The notes beneath the pieces are model-generated. The model was not told the origin of the DNA, made no database searches, and was given only the letters and a program-made list of their open reading frames with translations. The position numbers and the translations under genes were made by a program. From NCBI RefSeq assembly GCF_020544465.1, contig NZ_CP066126.1, positions 124,001 through 188,000 of the forward strand: 64,000 nt of DNA, read 5' to 3'. The stretch comes from Chromobacterium rhizoryzae. GTDB taxonomy: Bacteria; Pseudomonadota; Gammaproteobacteria; Burkholderiales; Chromobacteriaceae. Shown here piece after piece: positions 24,315 to 33,452 of this stretch (the first letter of the stretch is position 1; every line of letters begins with the position of its first letter).

Positions 24315-26321
24315 ATGAATCTTGATCAGATGGTCCATGCATCCGCCACAAAAGGTAACCCAATTGAGGCCTTGCGTGCCTTTCTACAGAATGAGGAAAC
24401 TTTAGAAAGTGGCAAGCAGATCGACAAGATGCGCTTTGTGGGCTATGTGCTTGAATTGGGCTATGACACTGCAAGAATCATAACCAGTGACCCGTACAAA
24501 CTGGCAGTAGGAGGAATTCCTCGCGGCTCATTCCTAATCATGACCCCCGAGAATGCACAAAAGGCACCTCCCCATTTCACATTGTTGCGAGTAACAGGCG
24601 TATCGCCGACGCCACTTACCAATCAGGTGCAGCAAACCTACTTTGAGCTTCATAAGAAAGCCATGCCTGAGCTGGACGTGTGGACTCAGAGCGAACTTCA
24701 GTGGGGCGCGCTAGATTGTGATGTGCTAGGGATGTTCTACGCAGATCCAGAGAATATGCAAAAGCTTGCATTCTCTGGTGACGTCAATAATGTGGTGAGT
24801 GCTCACCGCTATAAAGTCTACTCGCCGGACGAGGCTCTACTCAAGCTGATAGTAAATGGTATGGTCAAGTCTGAGCAGCAAGTCAAACTCGGCAAGTTAC
24901 GCACGATGGAGTGTTGCTTTACTAGTACCGGTAAGAGCTTCGATATCCCAGTACGTATTTCCATGAATGACTTCAAGGGTTGCCGAACCGCCATGTTCGG
25001 TAAGACACGTCTGGGTAAGTCCAATGTGGTCAAGCTGCTGGCTCAGGGTATATTGGATGCGACTGATGAAGATCAGTCGGTCGGTCAGCTGATTTTTGAC
25101 ATCAACGGTGAGTATGCGAACGACAATCCACAAGATGGTAACCGGTCCCTCCGTTCTGCTAACGAGGCTCGTTGCCAGGTTTACGCATTGACTGCTCGTG
25201 ATGGGACACCATCTCGACCTCTCAGGCTGAATTTCTATGAGCAGCCAGCCTCATGTTTGGATGTCTTGGGGGCCATGTTGGCCCAGGACAACAAGATGTC
25301 CAACTACATCCGTAGCTTCGCAGAGGTGAAGTTGCCAGATTTGGCAGAACTGCCAAACATGAACGAGTCAGACAAGTCGAGATCAGTTCGTAAGATCCAG
25401 ATGTACTGGGCAATTCTGCACAAGGCTGGATTTGCTTCCGATGAGGCACGGCTACGCCGGATGAACCTGATCGCTACTCGGTACGTTCAACATTTTGATT
25501 GTCACTTTAATCAGAATCTACGTACGGCCGCATATGGATTGGTGCGACCAAACCAGTCTATTCCAGATAATCCAACCAATTTGGACCAATTGCTGTCAGA
25601 GTTGGAAGTGATTGCGCAGTTCAGGCGCGAGGCACCCAATGAACCCTGCTTACTTGGGCGTGATGGACGCCCGTCATTCGACCCAGACGCAGTGGCATTA
25701 CTTGAGTTCTTGAATCCAGCTACAGGCTCTGGCCCGACGGTTATCCGTGCTTATCGAAGCTATCACGCGTCAAACGCAAGTGACTTTCAGGGAGAGATTC
25801 TTCGACTTTTGGCCGAAGGCCAGACGGTCATCCTAGATCTCGGTAATGCAAATGACACCATTCGGAAGTATTTTTCCAACATGTTGTCCAATGCGGTATT
25901 CCGTGCGCAAGAGACGAAGTTCGTTAACAACGAACTGGGCAATAGGTTTGTTCAGCTCTACTTCGAGGAAGCACACAACCTGTTCCCACCAGAGAGCAAG
26001 GATCTGACGGGTGTTTATGCACGCTTTGCTAAAGAAGGAGCAAAGTTTCACATCGGTATGGTGTATTCGACGCAGTCTCCTTCAACTATTAATAAAGAAT
26101 TGCTGGCGCAAACAGAAAACTTCTTTGTTGGTCATCTTTCAAGTCAGGATGAGACCAAGTCGCTCTCCCGTGTCCAGATTGCGTTTTCGGGGATTGAGGA
26201 AGACATTCTGCGTGCCAAAACCCCGGGGTACATGCGAATGCTGACTATGTCGCATAGGTTTGTTATTCCAGTCCAGGCCGATCGATTTGCTGCAGATGCT
26301 GTGGCTGTAGCAAACCAATAA
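24315..26321 (+). CDS. HerA-type hexameric DNA translocase
   Basis: 668 aa. A beta-rich N-terminal HAS-barrel-like part (residues about 30-190) is followed by the FtsK/HerA ATPase core: Walker A GKTRLGKSN near residue 229, Walker B QLYFEEAHNLF near 549, and the conserved STQSPSTINKELLAQTENFF block near 585. HerA proteins pump DNA and hand it to NurA-type nucleases; in bacteria they also form defence complexes with SIR2, DUF4297 or other nucleases. A GGGTAGG ribosome site precedes the ATG. It sits between a methylase and a NurA-like gene. Confidence 0.88.
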   Translation: MNLDQMVHASATKGNPIEALRAFLQNEETLESGKQIDKMRFVGYVLELGYDTARIITSDPYKLAVGGIPRGSFLIMTPENAQKAPPHFTLLRVTGVSPTPLTNQVQQTYFELHKKAMPELDVWTQSELQWGALDCDVLGMFYADPENMQKLAFSGDVNNVVSAHRYKVYSPDEALLKLIVNGMVKSEQQVKLGKLRTMECCFTSTGKSFDIPVRISMNDFKGCRTAMFGKTRLGKSNVVKLLAQGILDATDEDQSVGQLIFDINGEYANDNPQDGNRSLRSANEARCQVYALTARDGTPSRPLRLNFYEQPASCLDVLGAMLAQDNKMSNYIRSFAEVKLPDLAELPNMNESDKSRSVRKIQMYWAILHKAGFASDEARLRRMNLIATRYVQHFDCHFNQNLRTAAYGLVRPNQSIPDNPTNLDQLLSELEVIAQFRREAPNEPCLLGRDGRPSFDPDAVALLEFLNPATGSGPTVIRAYRSYHASNASDFQGEILRLLAEGQTVILDLGNANDTIRKYFSNMLSNAVFRAQETKFVNNELGNRFVQLYFEEAHNLFPPESKDLTGVYARFAKEGAKFHIGMVYSTQSPSTINKELLAQTENFFVGHLSSQDETKSLSRVQIAFSGIEEDILRAKTPGYMRMLTMSHRFVIPVQADRFAADAVAVANQ

Positions 26322-26338
26322 GAATAGCGAGACTAGCC

Positions 26339-27682
26339 ATGTCATTTGAAAAAGGTTTGCGCCTGCCGGGACAGGCTGCATCCAAGCTGGGCCATTTGTC
26401 AGTCATCGAAAGCGATTGGGTCAAAGCTCTTGTGGAGGATTTCGAGAGCCCTGAAAAAATGATAGCTGATCCAGCTGGCACGCTTTGGGAAACGTTCAAC
26501 TCGGATGGGATAAAGCCCCTGCGCAATATCTGGGCTACAGATGGCTCTTTTGTTGCTGTAACCACCGAACAAAAGCCACCTAAAGAGGTTGCGTTTGTTA
26601 AAACAGCTTTGCTGATGTTGGATCAAACCAGGTTGGAATCTATTGATAAAGAGCATCCGCACCCCTTGTTACTACGAGAAATTCTTACCGGTAGCGGCAT
26701 CCAACATGCCACCGTTTTTCCTCTTAGAAACGTGCGTACAAGCAAGGGCAGTAACTTGTTGACTATACGGCATATCGTACGTGATTCTATAAAGGTTGAT
26801 CAAAACGGAGCTTTCTACGAAACCCTCAAATGGTTGGCATACCGAAAATGGGATCCTGCCTGGTATAGTCCATCCCCTGGATTTGCTTGTCCGTGTTGTG
26901 GCGAAGAGATCAAAGAAGGCTTGCCATACGATGCTGATGAAATGTCTTGTCCATTCTGTGAGGGCAAGGTGTTCTTGTCTGACGTTTGGGGTTTTCACCT
27001 GGAAATGGATGAGGATAGCGCACCCGATTCTGTTGCCTCTGGATATATGCTGGTGATGGAGCACCTAATGCTGTTCACTGCCATTCGGTTGATGTGGCAT
27101 CACACTGACAAGCAGCTAGTAAGCGACACCCTGTTTATCAAGGATGGTCCACTTACATTGCGCAGCCAGTATTCCAAAATGGTACCCAATATCCGGGATT
27201 TCTTTGAATACGTGAAGCAACAGCAGCGGCCAGTGCATGTGATTGGTCTGGAAAAAAGCGGCAAGTTCAGGGATCACTTGTCATCTATTGTGCGCTTTGC
27301 TCCTCCGCAAGAGCGTGGTGAGCCCATGACATTCGCCGCTCTGAGTCATGCTTATGTTAGGCGCGAAGTTAACCGGGCGCCGGAGCTCAACACCCCTTAT
27401 GGTCTGCGTACAAACTGGGGCGAAAAGCTGTATGTAAAGGTGGACCCGGGTCTGTATATGGTTCTTAACGTCCCAGTAGGAGAGTATCAGGAGGACATCA
27501 ACAAGCCGTTAGATATAAATCTAATCGGCCTGCAACGTATCCTTGCTACCATCCCGGGTATTGTTAGTCACAGTTACGAAGGGGCTCTCTACCCGGTAGC
27601 ATTAGCAGATGGTATTGCGTCCATGTCCAGCTATCCGTCGGCTGCAATTTTGCAAAAATTTGTCTCAGAGCAGTCCCGGTAA
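26339..27682 (+). CDS. NurA-like nuclease with an inserted zinc ribbon
   Basis: 447 aa. The NurA fold is suggested by the early acidic DGS motif (WATDGSFVAV, near residue 66), the middle KDGPLTLRSQYSKM block near 269 followed by VHVIGLEKSGKF, and the C-terminal GALYPVALADGIA near 415, all in the NurA order. Between them, near residues 184-207, two CxxC pairs (CPCC and CPFC) form a zinc-ribbon-like insert that I do not know from standard NurA. NurA degrades DNA ends with HerA. The assignment rests on motif order, as overall identity to archaeal NurA must be low. It is the last gene of the methylase-HerA operon. Confidence 0.7.
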   Translation: MSFEKGLRLPGQAASKLGHLSVIESDWVKALVEDFESPEKMIADPAGTLWETFNSDGIKPLRNIWATDGSFVAVTTEQKPPKEVAFVKTALLMLDQTRLESIDKEHPHPLLLREILTGSGIQHATVFPLRNVRTSKGSNLLTIRHIVRDSIKVDQNGAFYETLKWLAYRKWDPAWYSPSPGFACPCCGEEIKEGLPYDADEMSCPFCEGKVFLSDVWGFHLEMDEDSAPDSVASGYMLVMEHLMLFTAIRLMWHHTDKQLVSDTLFIKDGPLTLRSQYSKMVPNIRDFFEYVKQQQRPVHVIGLEKSGKFRDHLSSIVRFAPPQERGEPMTFAALSHAYVRREVNRAPELNTPYGLRTNWGEKLYVKVDPGLYMVLNVPVGEYQEDINKPLDINLIGLQRILATIPGIVSHSYEGALYPVALADGIASMSSYPSAAILQKFVSEQSR

Positions 27683-28141
27683 AGAGTTCGGATCCTAGAT
27701 GCTTTCGTATTGATTCTATTTGGCCCGTCCCACGCCTAGTGGGTGAGCAGTGAATTAGGTATTCATCCAAGTTTAGCGGCACACCAGACTTGTTCGTTGC
27801 ATGGAGCGGCCTCAAAAAGAATGTCCAGGTAGAGACGGACTAAGCTTTTTTGTCTGTCTGTAAGGAACGCCGCAACTCTCGCTGCGGCGTTTATACATTC
27901 ACATCACCCCGCAAGTCATCCCATGACCAGTGCGTATTCCCCGTCACATTATTTGCCACCCCACTACGAACCACCCCCAGCCCTCCAAGCCACCTCGCAC
28001 TCCCCCAACACCTATACCTGTCCTTTAGTCCAAGAGAACGCATTCCCAGACCACGCCAGCTTGTGACTGTCTTCCTAACTTCATAAAATTTCAGGCTTAT
28101 TTTCAATGTCATACCGCCGCTTGGCGGTGTTTTCGTTTGGA
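27683..28141. other. Gene-free junction between the Tn7-like cargo and the T6SS island
   Basis: No convincing gene in 459 bases. It holds a terminator (27866-27891) followed by TTCACATCACC, a sequence that also follows two other terminators in the window at the 3' ends of the small paralogous genes at 35147 and 58189. Read on the complement strand it would end MTCGVM-stop, against IGSVM-stop and ICKVM-stop in the paralogs. So it looks like the last scrap of a third copy. The right end of the transposon probably lies before it. Confidence 0.5.
27866..27891. terminator. Hairpin terminator
   Basis: Stem AACGCCGCA/TGCGGCGTT, 9 bp with an 8-nt loop, with T-rich flanks on both sides (CTTTTTTG some 20 nt upstream and TTTA after the stem). 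It may end the nurA transcript. Confidence 0.7.
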
Positions 28142-30994
28142 ATGCCGATGGACCTGAATGCACTGTTGGCCAGCTTTGCTTCCGCCTTTGGCCAGGACAA
28201 CCGGATGTTGACCTTGCAGCTTGGGGAGGGGCAGTTCGCCGCAGAACAGCTGCTGCCGCTCAGCCTAGAGGGCGAGGAGGGGATTTCCCAGCCTTATCGC
28301 TATACGCTGACCTGCTTGTCCCCGGACGGCAATATCCCGCTGAAGACCTTGCTGGGCCAGCCGGCCCGCATAGGCATCCAGGGCGCGGAGGGGGGCGAGG
28401 CGATCCGTTGCGGCGTGGTCAGCCAGGCCAGTTTGGCGGGGTCGGATGGCGGCTTTGCCCGCTATCAACTGGTCGTGGAAGCGCCGTTCGCCTTGCTGCG
28501 CCATAGCAGGACTTCCCGGGTATTCCAAGACCTGTCCGTGCCGGACATCGTCAAACAAATCCTCAGTGAACATCAGCAAGCCAACCCCATCTTCGCCCGC
28601 GTGCAAACGCTGGCCTTGCAGCTCAAGCCGGCCACGCCGCGCAGCTATGCGCTGCAATACCGCGAGAGCGATTACGATTTCATCGTCCGCCTCTTGCATG
28701 AAGAGGGTTACGCCTGGCGTTTCCGCCACTTGGAGGCGGACGGGCCGCGGGTGGAGCTTTCCATCTTTGACGATGCCCACGCCTTGCCGGCCTCCCCGCT
28801 GCAGCGGGTGCGCTTCCACCGCAGCGACGCCACCGAGGAAGAGGATGGCCTGACGGGCTGGGAGGCCGCGCGCCAGATTGTCCCTGGCGCCAGCGCGCTG
28901 GCCAGTTACGATTACAAGCCGGTGCTCACCCAGCAAGGCCGGGAAACCAGCCGGGTGGAGCAGGGCCAGTTTGGTCAGGCCTTGCAAAGCAGCCTGGGCC
29001 ATTACGATGTGCCGGGCCTGTATTACGCCGGGGACGAGCAGCAGCTGGGCCGCTATGCCGTGCTGCGGCAGCAGGCTAACGATTTGCAGGCCAAGACCTT
29101 CAGCGGCAGCGGCGCGGTGCGCGGCTTGCTGCCGGGTGAGTGGTTCCGTCTGGACGATCACCCCGCGCATGAGGACGACGCGGAGGAGAAACGCCAGTTT
29201 GTTGTTACCGGCCAGCGCTTTCAGGCGCGCAACAATCTGCCGCGGGATCTGGCGCAGTACCTGGGCGCGGAGGCTGACGCCGCGCCGTTCAGCGCCGCCA
29301 TCCAGGCCCAGCGCCGTGGCATTCCTCTGACGCCGGCTTATGCCGGCACCGCTCACGCCAAGCCCACCAGCCTGGGCGTGCAAACCGCCACCGTGGTGGG
29401 GCCGGCCAGCGGCGATGCCGGGGCGGAGAGCCCCGGAGAAGTGCATACCGACGAGCACGGCCGCATCAAGATTCAGTTCCATTGGCAGCGTCCGGAAGAG
29501 CATCCCGGCATTGGCGCGGGCATGGACGACAAGTCCTCCTGCTGGGTGCGGGTGGCGATGCCGTCCGCCGGCGCTGGCTGGGGTCATCAGTTCCTGCCGC
29601 GCATCGGCCAGGAAGTGCTGGTGGACTTTATCGAAGGCGATATCGATCGCCCGGTGGTCAAGGCCGTGGTCTACAACGGCAGCCATCCCGCGCCGGACTT
29701 CAGCGGCGCCGGCAGCCTGCCGGCCAATAAGACGCTGTCCGGCATCAAATCCAAAGAGCATCAGGGCGGCGGTTATAACGAGCTGCTGTTTGACGACACC
29801 CCCGGCGAAGTACGCGCCAAGCTGTCCAGCGAGGCGGGCAAGACCCAGCTCAACCAAGGCTTCCTCACCCACCCGCGCAGCAATGGCCAGGCCCAGCCGC
29901 GCGGCGACGGTTTTGAGCTGCGGACGGACCAGCACGGCGCCATCCGCGCCGCCCACGGCCTGCTGCTGTCCACGGAGGCGCAAGGCGGCGGCGCCGGCAA
30001 GCAACTGGCGCGGGAGCAGGCCAACAGCCAGCTACAAGCGGCGGTGGCCTTGAGTCAGGCGCTGGCCGAAACCGCCGCCACGCAGCAGGCCGACACCATG
30101 GAAACCGGGCCGGACGGCATTGGCGACGACAACGCCAGCAGCGGCAAACGGGAACAAGGCCATGTGCTGCACCAGTTGCAGGCGCTGGAGGCCTGGGAGG
30201 CCGGCAGCAATACCGATCCAGACAGCAAAACCGCCAAAGAACAGGCTGGCCAGCAAGCCTTGCTGGTGCTGTCCGCGCCGGCCGGCATTGCCAGCCTGTC
30301 CGGGCAAAGCCAGACCCTGACCGCGGAAACCCATCTCAATCTGGTGGCGCAGCGCGACGCCAATCAGAGCAGCGGCCGGCGCTGGATTCATAACGTCGGC
30401 AAGCATATCAGCCTGTTCGTGGCCGGCGTGGCGGATCAGGTGGCGATGAAGTGGATAGCCGCCAAGGGCAAGATTCAGCTACAGGCGCAAAGCGACAGCA
30501 TTGAGCTGACGGCGGACAAGGACGTCACCATCACCTCCTGCAAGGAACGCATCACCATTGCGGCCAAGGACGAGATTCTGCTGACCAGCGGCGGCGGCTA
30601 TATCCGCCTCAAAGGCGGGGACATCGAAGTGCACTGCCCGGGCACGGTCAGCATCAAGGGCAGCAGTCATGTATTGAGCGGGCCGGCCAGCGTCTCCATG
30701 CCCATGCCGTCCATGCCAAAAGGCTACCAACGCAGCTATATCCTGCAGGATGAAAAGACGGGCGAGCCGCTGGTGGACAAGGCTTACCGGCTCAAGCTGC
30801 CGAATGGCCGTGTGATTCCGGGTTACACCGACTGGGAGGGCAGAACCAGCACTGCCTTCACTCCAAGTTCCCAGCCGGTCAAGCTTGAGGCACCCAAGCC
30901 TCCCGTCGAGCAGGAGTACACCTTGTATGGCTACGGCACCGGTCAGGCGGAACGCGGGCTGCAATTGAAAGACGACAATGGAGAGAATGCTTGA
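28142..30994 (+). CDS. vgrG: Type VI secretion spike protein VgrG with transthyretin-like C-terminal extension
   Basis: About 950 aa. The frame opens at 28106, but ATG 28142 (MPMDLNALLASF) after TTTGGA, or ATG 28148, fits the family start. It carries the gp27/gp44-like part, the gp5 OB-fold with EVHTDEHGRIKIQFHW and RIGQEVLVDFIEGDIDRPVV, and a DUF2345 C-terminal region (KDVTITSCKERITIAAKDEI). Beyond this, about 80 residues (LQDEKTGEPLVDKAYRLKLP, YTDWEGRTS) look like a transthyretin-type domain, known in other VgrGs to dock the effector encoded next door. It overlaps the effector start (TGATG). No other T6SS core gene is in the window, so this is an accessory vgrG island. Confidence 0.95.
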   Translation: MPMDLNALLASFASAFGQDNRMLTLQLGEGQFAAEQLLPLSLEGEEGISQPYRYTLTCLSPDGNIPLKTLLGQPARIGIQGAEGGEAIRCGVVSQASLAGSDGGFARYQLVVEAPFALLRHSRTSRVFQDLSVPDIVKQILSEHQQANPIFARVQTLALQLKPATPRSYALQYRESDYDFIVRLLHEEGYAWRFRHLEADGPRVELSIFDDAHALPASPLQRVRFHRSDATEEEDGLTGWEAARQIVPGASALASYDYKPVLTQQGRETSRVEQGQFGQALQSSLGHYDVPGLYYAGDEQQLGRYAVLRQQANDLQAKTFSGSGAVRGLLPGEWFRLDDHPAHEDDAEEKRQFVVTGQRFQARNNLPRDLAQYLGAEADAAPFSAAIQAQRRGIPLTPAYAGTAHAKPTSLGVQTATVVGPASGDAGAESPGEVHTDEHGRIKIQFHWQRPEEHPGIGAGMDDKSSCWVRVAMPSAGAGWGHQFLPRIGQEVLVDFIEGDIDRPVVKAVVYNGSHPAPDFSGAGSLPANKTLSGIKSKEHQGGGYNELLFDDTPGEVRAKLSSEAGKTQLNQGFLTHPRSNGQAQPRGDGFELRTDQHGAIRAAHGLLLSTEAQGGGAGKQLAREQANSQLQAAVALSQALAETAATQQADTMETGPDGIGDDNASSGKREQGHVLHQLQALEAWEAGSNTDPDSKTAKEQAGQQALLVLSAPAGIASLSGQSQTLTAETHLNLVAQRDANQSSGRRWIHNVGKHISLFVAGVADQVAMKWIAAKGKIQLQAQSDSIELTADKDVTITSCKERITIAAKDEILLTSGGGYIRLKGGDIEVHCPGTVSIKGSSHVLSGPASVSMPMPSMPKGYQRSYILQDEKTGEPLVDKAYRLKLPNGRVIPGYTDWEGRTSTAFTPSSQPVKLEAPKPPVEQEYTLYGYGTGQAERGLQLKDDNGENA

Positions 30995-32184
30995 TGGCCA
31001 ACTATCAACCCGCCGGCGGCACGATGACCATCGTGGAAGAGCGCCCCGAGTATGCAATGCTGCCTCACCCGGGCAATAAGCCCTACCTGACCGAGAAGGC
31101 TGACGTGGCGATTCTGTCGCCCAAGTCCGTAGGGGCGACCAGTAAAAAGACCGGCCGCACCTACCAGCTCAATATGCGGCAAATCACCATGTCGATCCTG
31201 ATTCGTCTGGATGAAAACAGCCACGATTACAAGTGGTTCTATAAGGCGGAAGTCAACTTCGATATGACCCGCAACCCCCCAACGCCCTTTCTGAGTCCAA
31301 GTCGCCGAGAAGACGGACCAAACCGGCGACACACTATTACCCCCTTCCCCAAAGGTTTGTCGAAGGGCTATTTACGACGGCCGGACCTGGTGATTGTGAA
31401 GGACAAGGAAACTCGTTGGCCGGGGCGCGCAGCCCCCGATCATGACGGCGCACCGCATGGGGATAATTTGGCTCGGGTAGTGGAGGTAAAATTTCCGGGG
31501 GATGAGCTTAGTCGAGGTCAGGAGGACGCCTACAAGCGCATTGCCGGTGGAGATGACCGGTTTACCGTCTTGGATGTTATCGACAAAAGGAAGAAGAGGG
31601 TTCCCGAGCCTAAAAAAGTACCAGTCTTCAGTCCGCAGCCAAAAACCAAGCCCAAATCGCAAACCCAACGAGTACCCGCACCGATCTACAGCCCGGTTCC
31701 GGTAAAGACTCCAGGTTACCTCCAGGATTGGGGCACGCAGTTGCAGCGAGGAGTTGCCGAAGTATGGTCGGATACGAAGAAAGGCATGCAGGGCTTGGCT
31801 GAAGATACTCAAGCCTGGCTGGAAAAAGAGGCTGCTTGGCTGTTAGAGTCAGGCCGCTGGGTCCGGGATAAGTCCGAAAAAACTTGGACTTGGGTCAATG
31901 CGCAGGGGAAAGCGCTGGTCCGCTGGACCGAGGAGCAGTTGAAAGCCGCGTGGGCCAAAATTGAGCGTTATTGCGACATTGCCTGGAATGAGATTAGCCA
32001 GATTCAGTGGGGGCAGATTCTGCTTAATGTCGGCAAGGTTGTGGTGGGCATCGTGTTGGTGGTGGCGGCCGTTGCCTTGATGGTGATGGCATTGCCTGCC
32101 GAGTTGGTCGCGGCCTTTATTGCCTGCGTCGCCATACTGGGAGGCGCCACGGTTTCAAGTAACGACAGACCTCTGATGGCATGA
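30994..32184 (+). CDS. T6SS effector: VRR-NUC nuclease with C-terminal hydrophobic helices
   Basis: 396 aa from ATG 30994, GGAGAG upstream. A nuclease core of the PD-(D/E)XK VRR-NUC type is clear: RRPDLVIV near residue 129 and VVEVKFPGDELSRGQEDAY near 163. A proline/lysine-rich linker follows, then an amphipathic tryptophan-rich stretch (AWLEKEAAWLLESGRWVRD) and one or two hydrophobic helices near residues 345-385 (VGKVVVGIVLVVAAVALMVM). VRR-NUC T6SS effectors (TseV type) cleave target-cell DNA; the hydrophobic tail may help cross the inner membrane. Delivered by the upstream VgrG and neutralised by the downstream DUF3396 protein (inference from order). Confidence 0.85.
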   Translation: MANYQPAGGTMTIVEERPEYAMLPHPGNKPYLTEKADVAILSPKSVGATSKKTGRTYQLNMRQITMSILIRLDENSHDYKWFYKAEVNFDMTRNPPTPFLSPSRREDGPNRRHTITPFPKGLSKGYLRRPDLVIVKDKETRWPGRAAPDHDGAPHGDNLARVVEVKFPGDELSRGQEDAYKRIAGGDDRFTVLDVIDKRKKRVPEPKKVPVFSPQPKTKPKSQTQRVPAPIYSPVPVKTPGYLQDWGTQLQRGVAEVWSDTKKGMQGLAEDTQAWLEKEAAWLLESGRWVRDKSEKTWTWVNAQGKALVRWTEEQLKAAWAKIERYCDIAWNEISQIQWGQILLNVGKVVVGIVLVVAAVALMVMALPAELVAAFIACVAILGGATVSSNDRPLMA

Positions 32185-32199
32185 GTTAGGAATTGAGAA

Positions 32200-33393
32200 A
32201 TGGAACAGGTAGAAATACCGCAGCAATTGCAACGGCTTGAAACATACCAAGACGAGCTGACTTGGAGCTTGGAGCCCGATGAGGGCATCGTCATCCGTCC
32301 TGGCTTGATTGCCACTTTTTTCTTTGAGAAGGGCAGCACGGTCGAGGTCAGGGCAAAGCTCATCGAGTGCTTCGACAGCTTCTACTCCCTCTTTGGCGCG
32401 AAGCTAAAAGGGCAGAAATACATGGATGCCAAAACCAGGAAAATGGGCGCATCCGATTATCAGAAGTCCAAAGACAAAATCTTGGCCATCACTGATCCGC
32501 ATGAGCGGATTGAGTGGTTTGTCAGTAGCGAAGCCGTGCCGGACTTGGCTCCGGAATACTCGGTTTCCTGCTTGACGCAGCAAAGCATTCACGAAGGCTG
32601 GGGCGACAAGTCATTTTTCAAAATCGTGCTGCCCGCGGCCACTGTGTTCGATGAAGCAAGCCTTGGTCAGTACCAACAGCTGCTAGCCTTCATCTGTGAC
32701 GCCTTACAACCGGTTCATGGTTATGGTGGCCTGTCTCCCATCCTGCCATATGACTATCATCGGTACTTGCCCAATGAGTATGAGCTTGCGCAGCGGTTTA
32801 TCGGCTTGAATATCGATACCCGCTCCTTCAGCGCCGGAGGCTTCGAGTTGAAGAGTCATATCAAGGGCGCAGACTGGTACACGATTCTGGGAAATGAGTT
32901 CGTAGAGCAGTTGGATGGCGAAGAAGTGATTCGCGCTAAGCTAGCGCCCTGGCACGATATTTCCATACGCCGATATACAAGCGGACTGATGATTCAGGCG
33001 GGCCCATACCCTGACTTGGGCGCGCCTAATGCCCGCCCTCCGGAGCCCTATGTGGTGGTCAGTCACTTGGTGAGATCGATACGTACCACCGAGCCAGGCT
33101 CCCTGCATTACCACCTGCCTCAACAAAATGGGTTCGACAAGTCCGAAACCGTAAGCTGGTATGCGCGCTTCGACGCTACCCCGTTGCCGAAGGGGGAGTC
33201 GCTACCAGCACAATCGGAGCATGGAGCTAGGTGCGAGGCCGGCAAGCCTTGTCCTGAGAGCGGACATTGGTGGACGCCCGCCATGGAGAACTCTCGGCAA
33301 TATTTCACCCAAGGTGAGCTTATGCCTGATTTCTCGCACTCAACGTATGGCAGCACGATCTGGTATCGAGAACCGGTCTCCGGCAGCAGATGA
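32200..33393 (+). CDS. DUF3396 type VI immunity family protein, copy 1
   Basis: 397 aa, starting 15 nt after the effector. DUF3396 is recognised from GLIATFFFEKGSTVEVRAKL, HGYGGLSPILPYDYHRYLPN and YELAQRFIGLNIDTRSFS, and from the QQNGFDKSETVSWYARFD end of the core. About 70 residues beyond the core include CEAGKPCPESGHWWTPAMEN. Proteins of this family are found next to T6SS effectors as immunity proteins. A TAGGA site precedes the ATG. Confidence 0.85.
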   Translation: MEQVEIPQQLQRLETYQDELTWSLEPDEGIVIRPGLIATFFFEKGSTVEVRAKLIECFDSFYSLFGAKLKGQKYMDAKTRKMGASDYQKSKDKILAITDPHERIEWFVSSEAVPDLAPEYSVSCLTQQSIHEGWGDKSFFKIVLPAATVFDEASLGQYQQLLAFICDALQPVHGYGGLSPILPYDYHRYLPNEYELAQRFIGLNIDTRSFSAGGFELKSHIKGADWYTILGNEFVEQLDGEEVIRAKLAPWHDISIRRYTSGLMIQAGPYPDLGAPNARPPEPYVVVSHLVRSIRTTEPGSLHYHLPQQNGFDKSETVSWYARFDATPLPKGESLPAQSEHGARCEAGKPCPESGHWWTPAMENSRQYFTQGELMPDFSHSTYGSTIWYREPVSGSR

Positions 33394-33452
33394 GCCATTG
33401 AAGAGGAACGCTTAAGCATCCGCAGGCATGCAGATGGGTTAGGGATGGAGCA

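Larger units (their letters stand above)
17140..27865 (+). mobile_element. Tn7-like transposon with methylase-HerA-NurA cargo (borders approximate)
   Basis: A complete heteromeric Tn7-type module (tnsA, tnsB, tnsC, tniQ, all overlapping) is followed by a terminator, a small ORF and a three-gene operon. tnsA is nearest the left border and the cargo follows tniQ, as in Tn7. The right border is placed before 27866, where sequence related to a terminator found elsewhere in the window begins. Terminal inverted repeats and the 5-bp target duplication were not found by eye, so the borders are inference. No Cas genes or CRISPR are present, so targeting would depend on the long TniQ. Confidence 0.65.

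Noticed and set aside
30994..32184. Membrane pore-type T6SS effector
   Set aside because: There is a C-terminal hydrophobic region, but the clear RPDLVIV and EVKFPGD motifs make a VRR-NUC nuclease the better reading.
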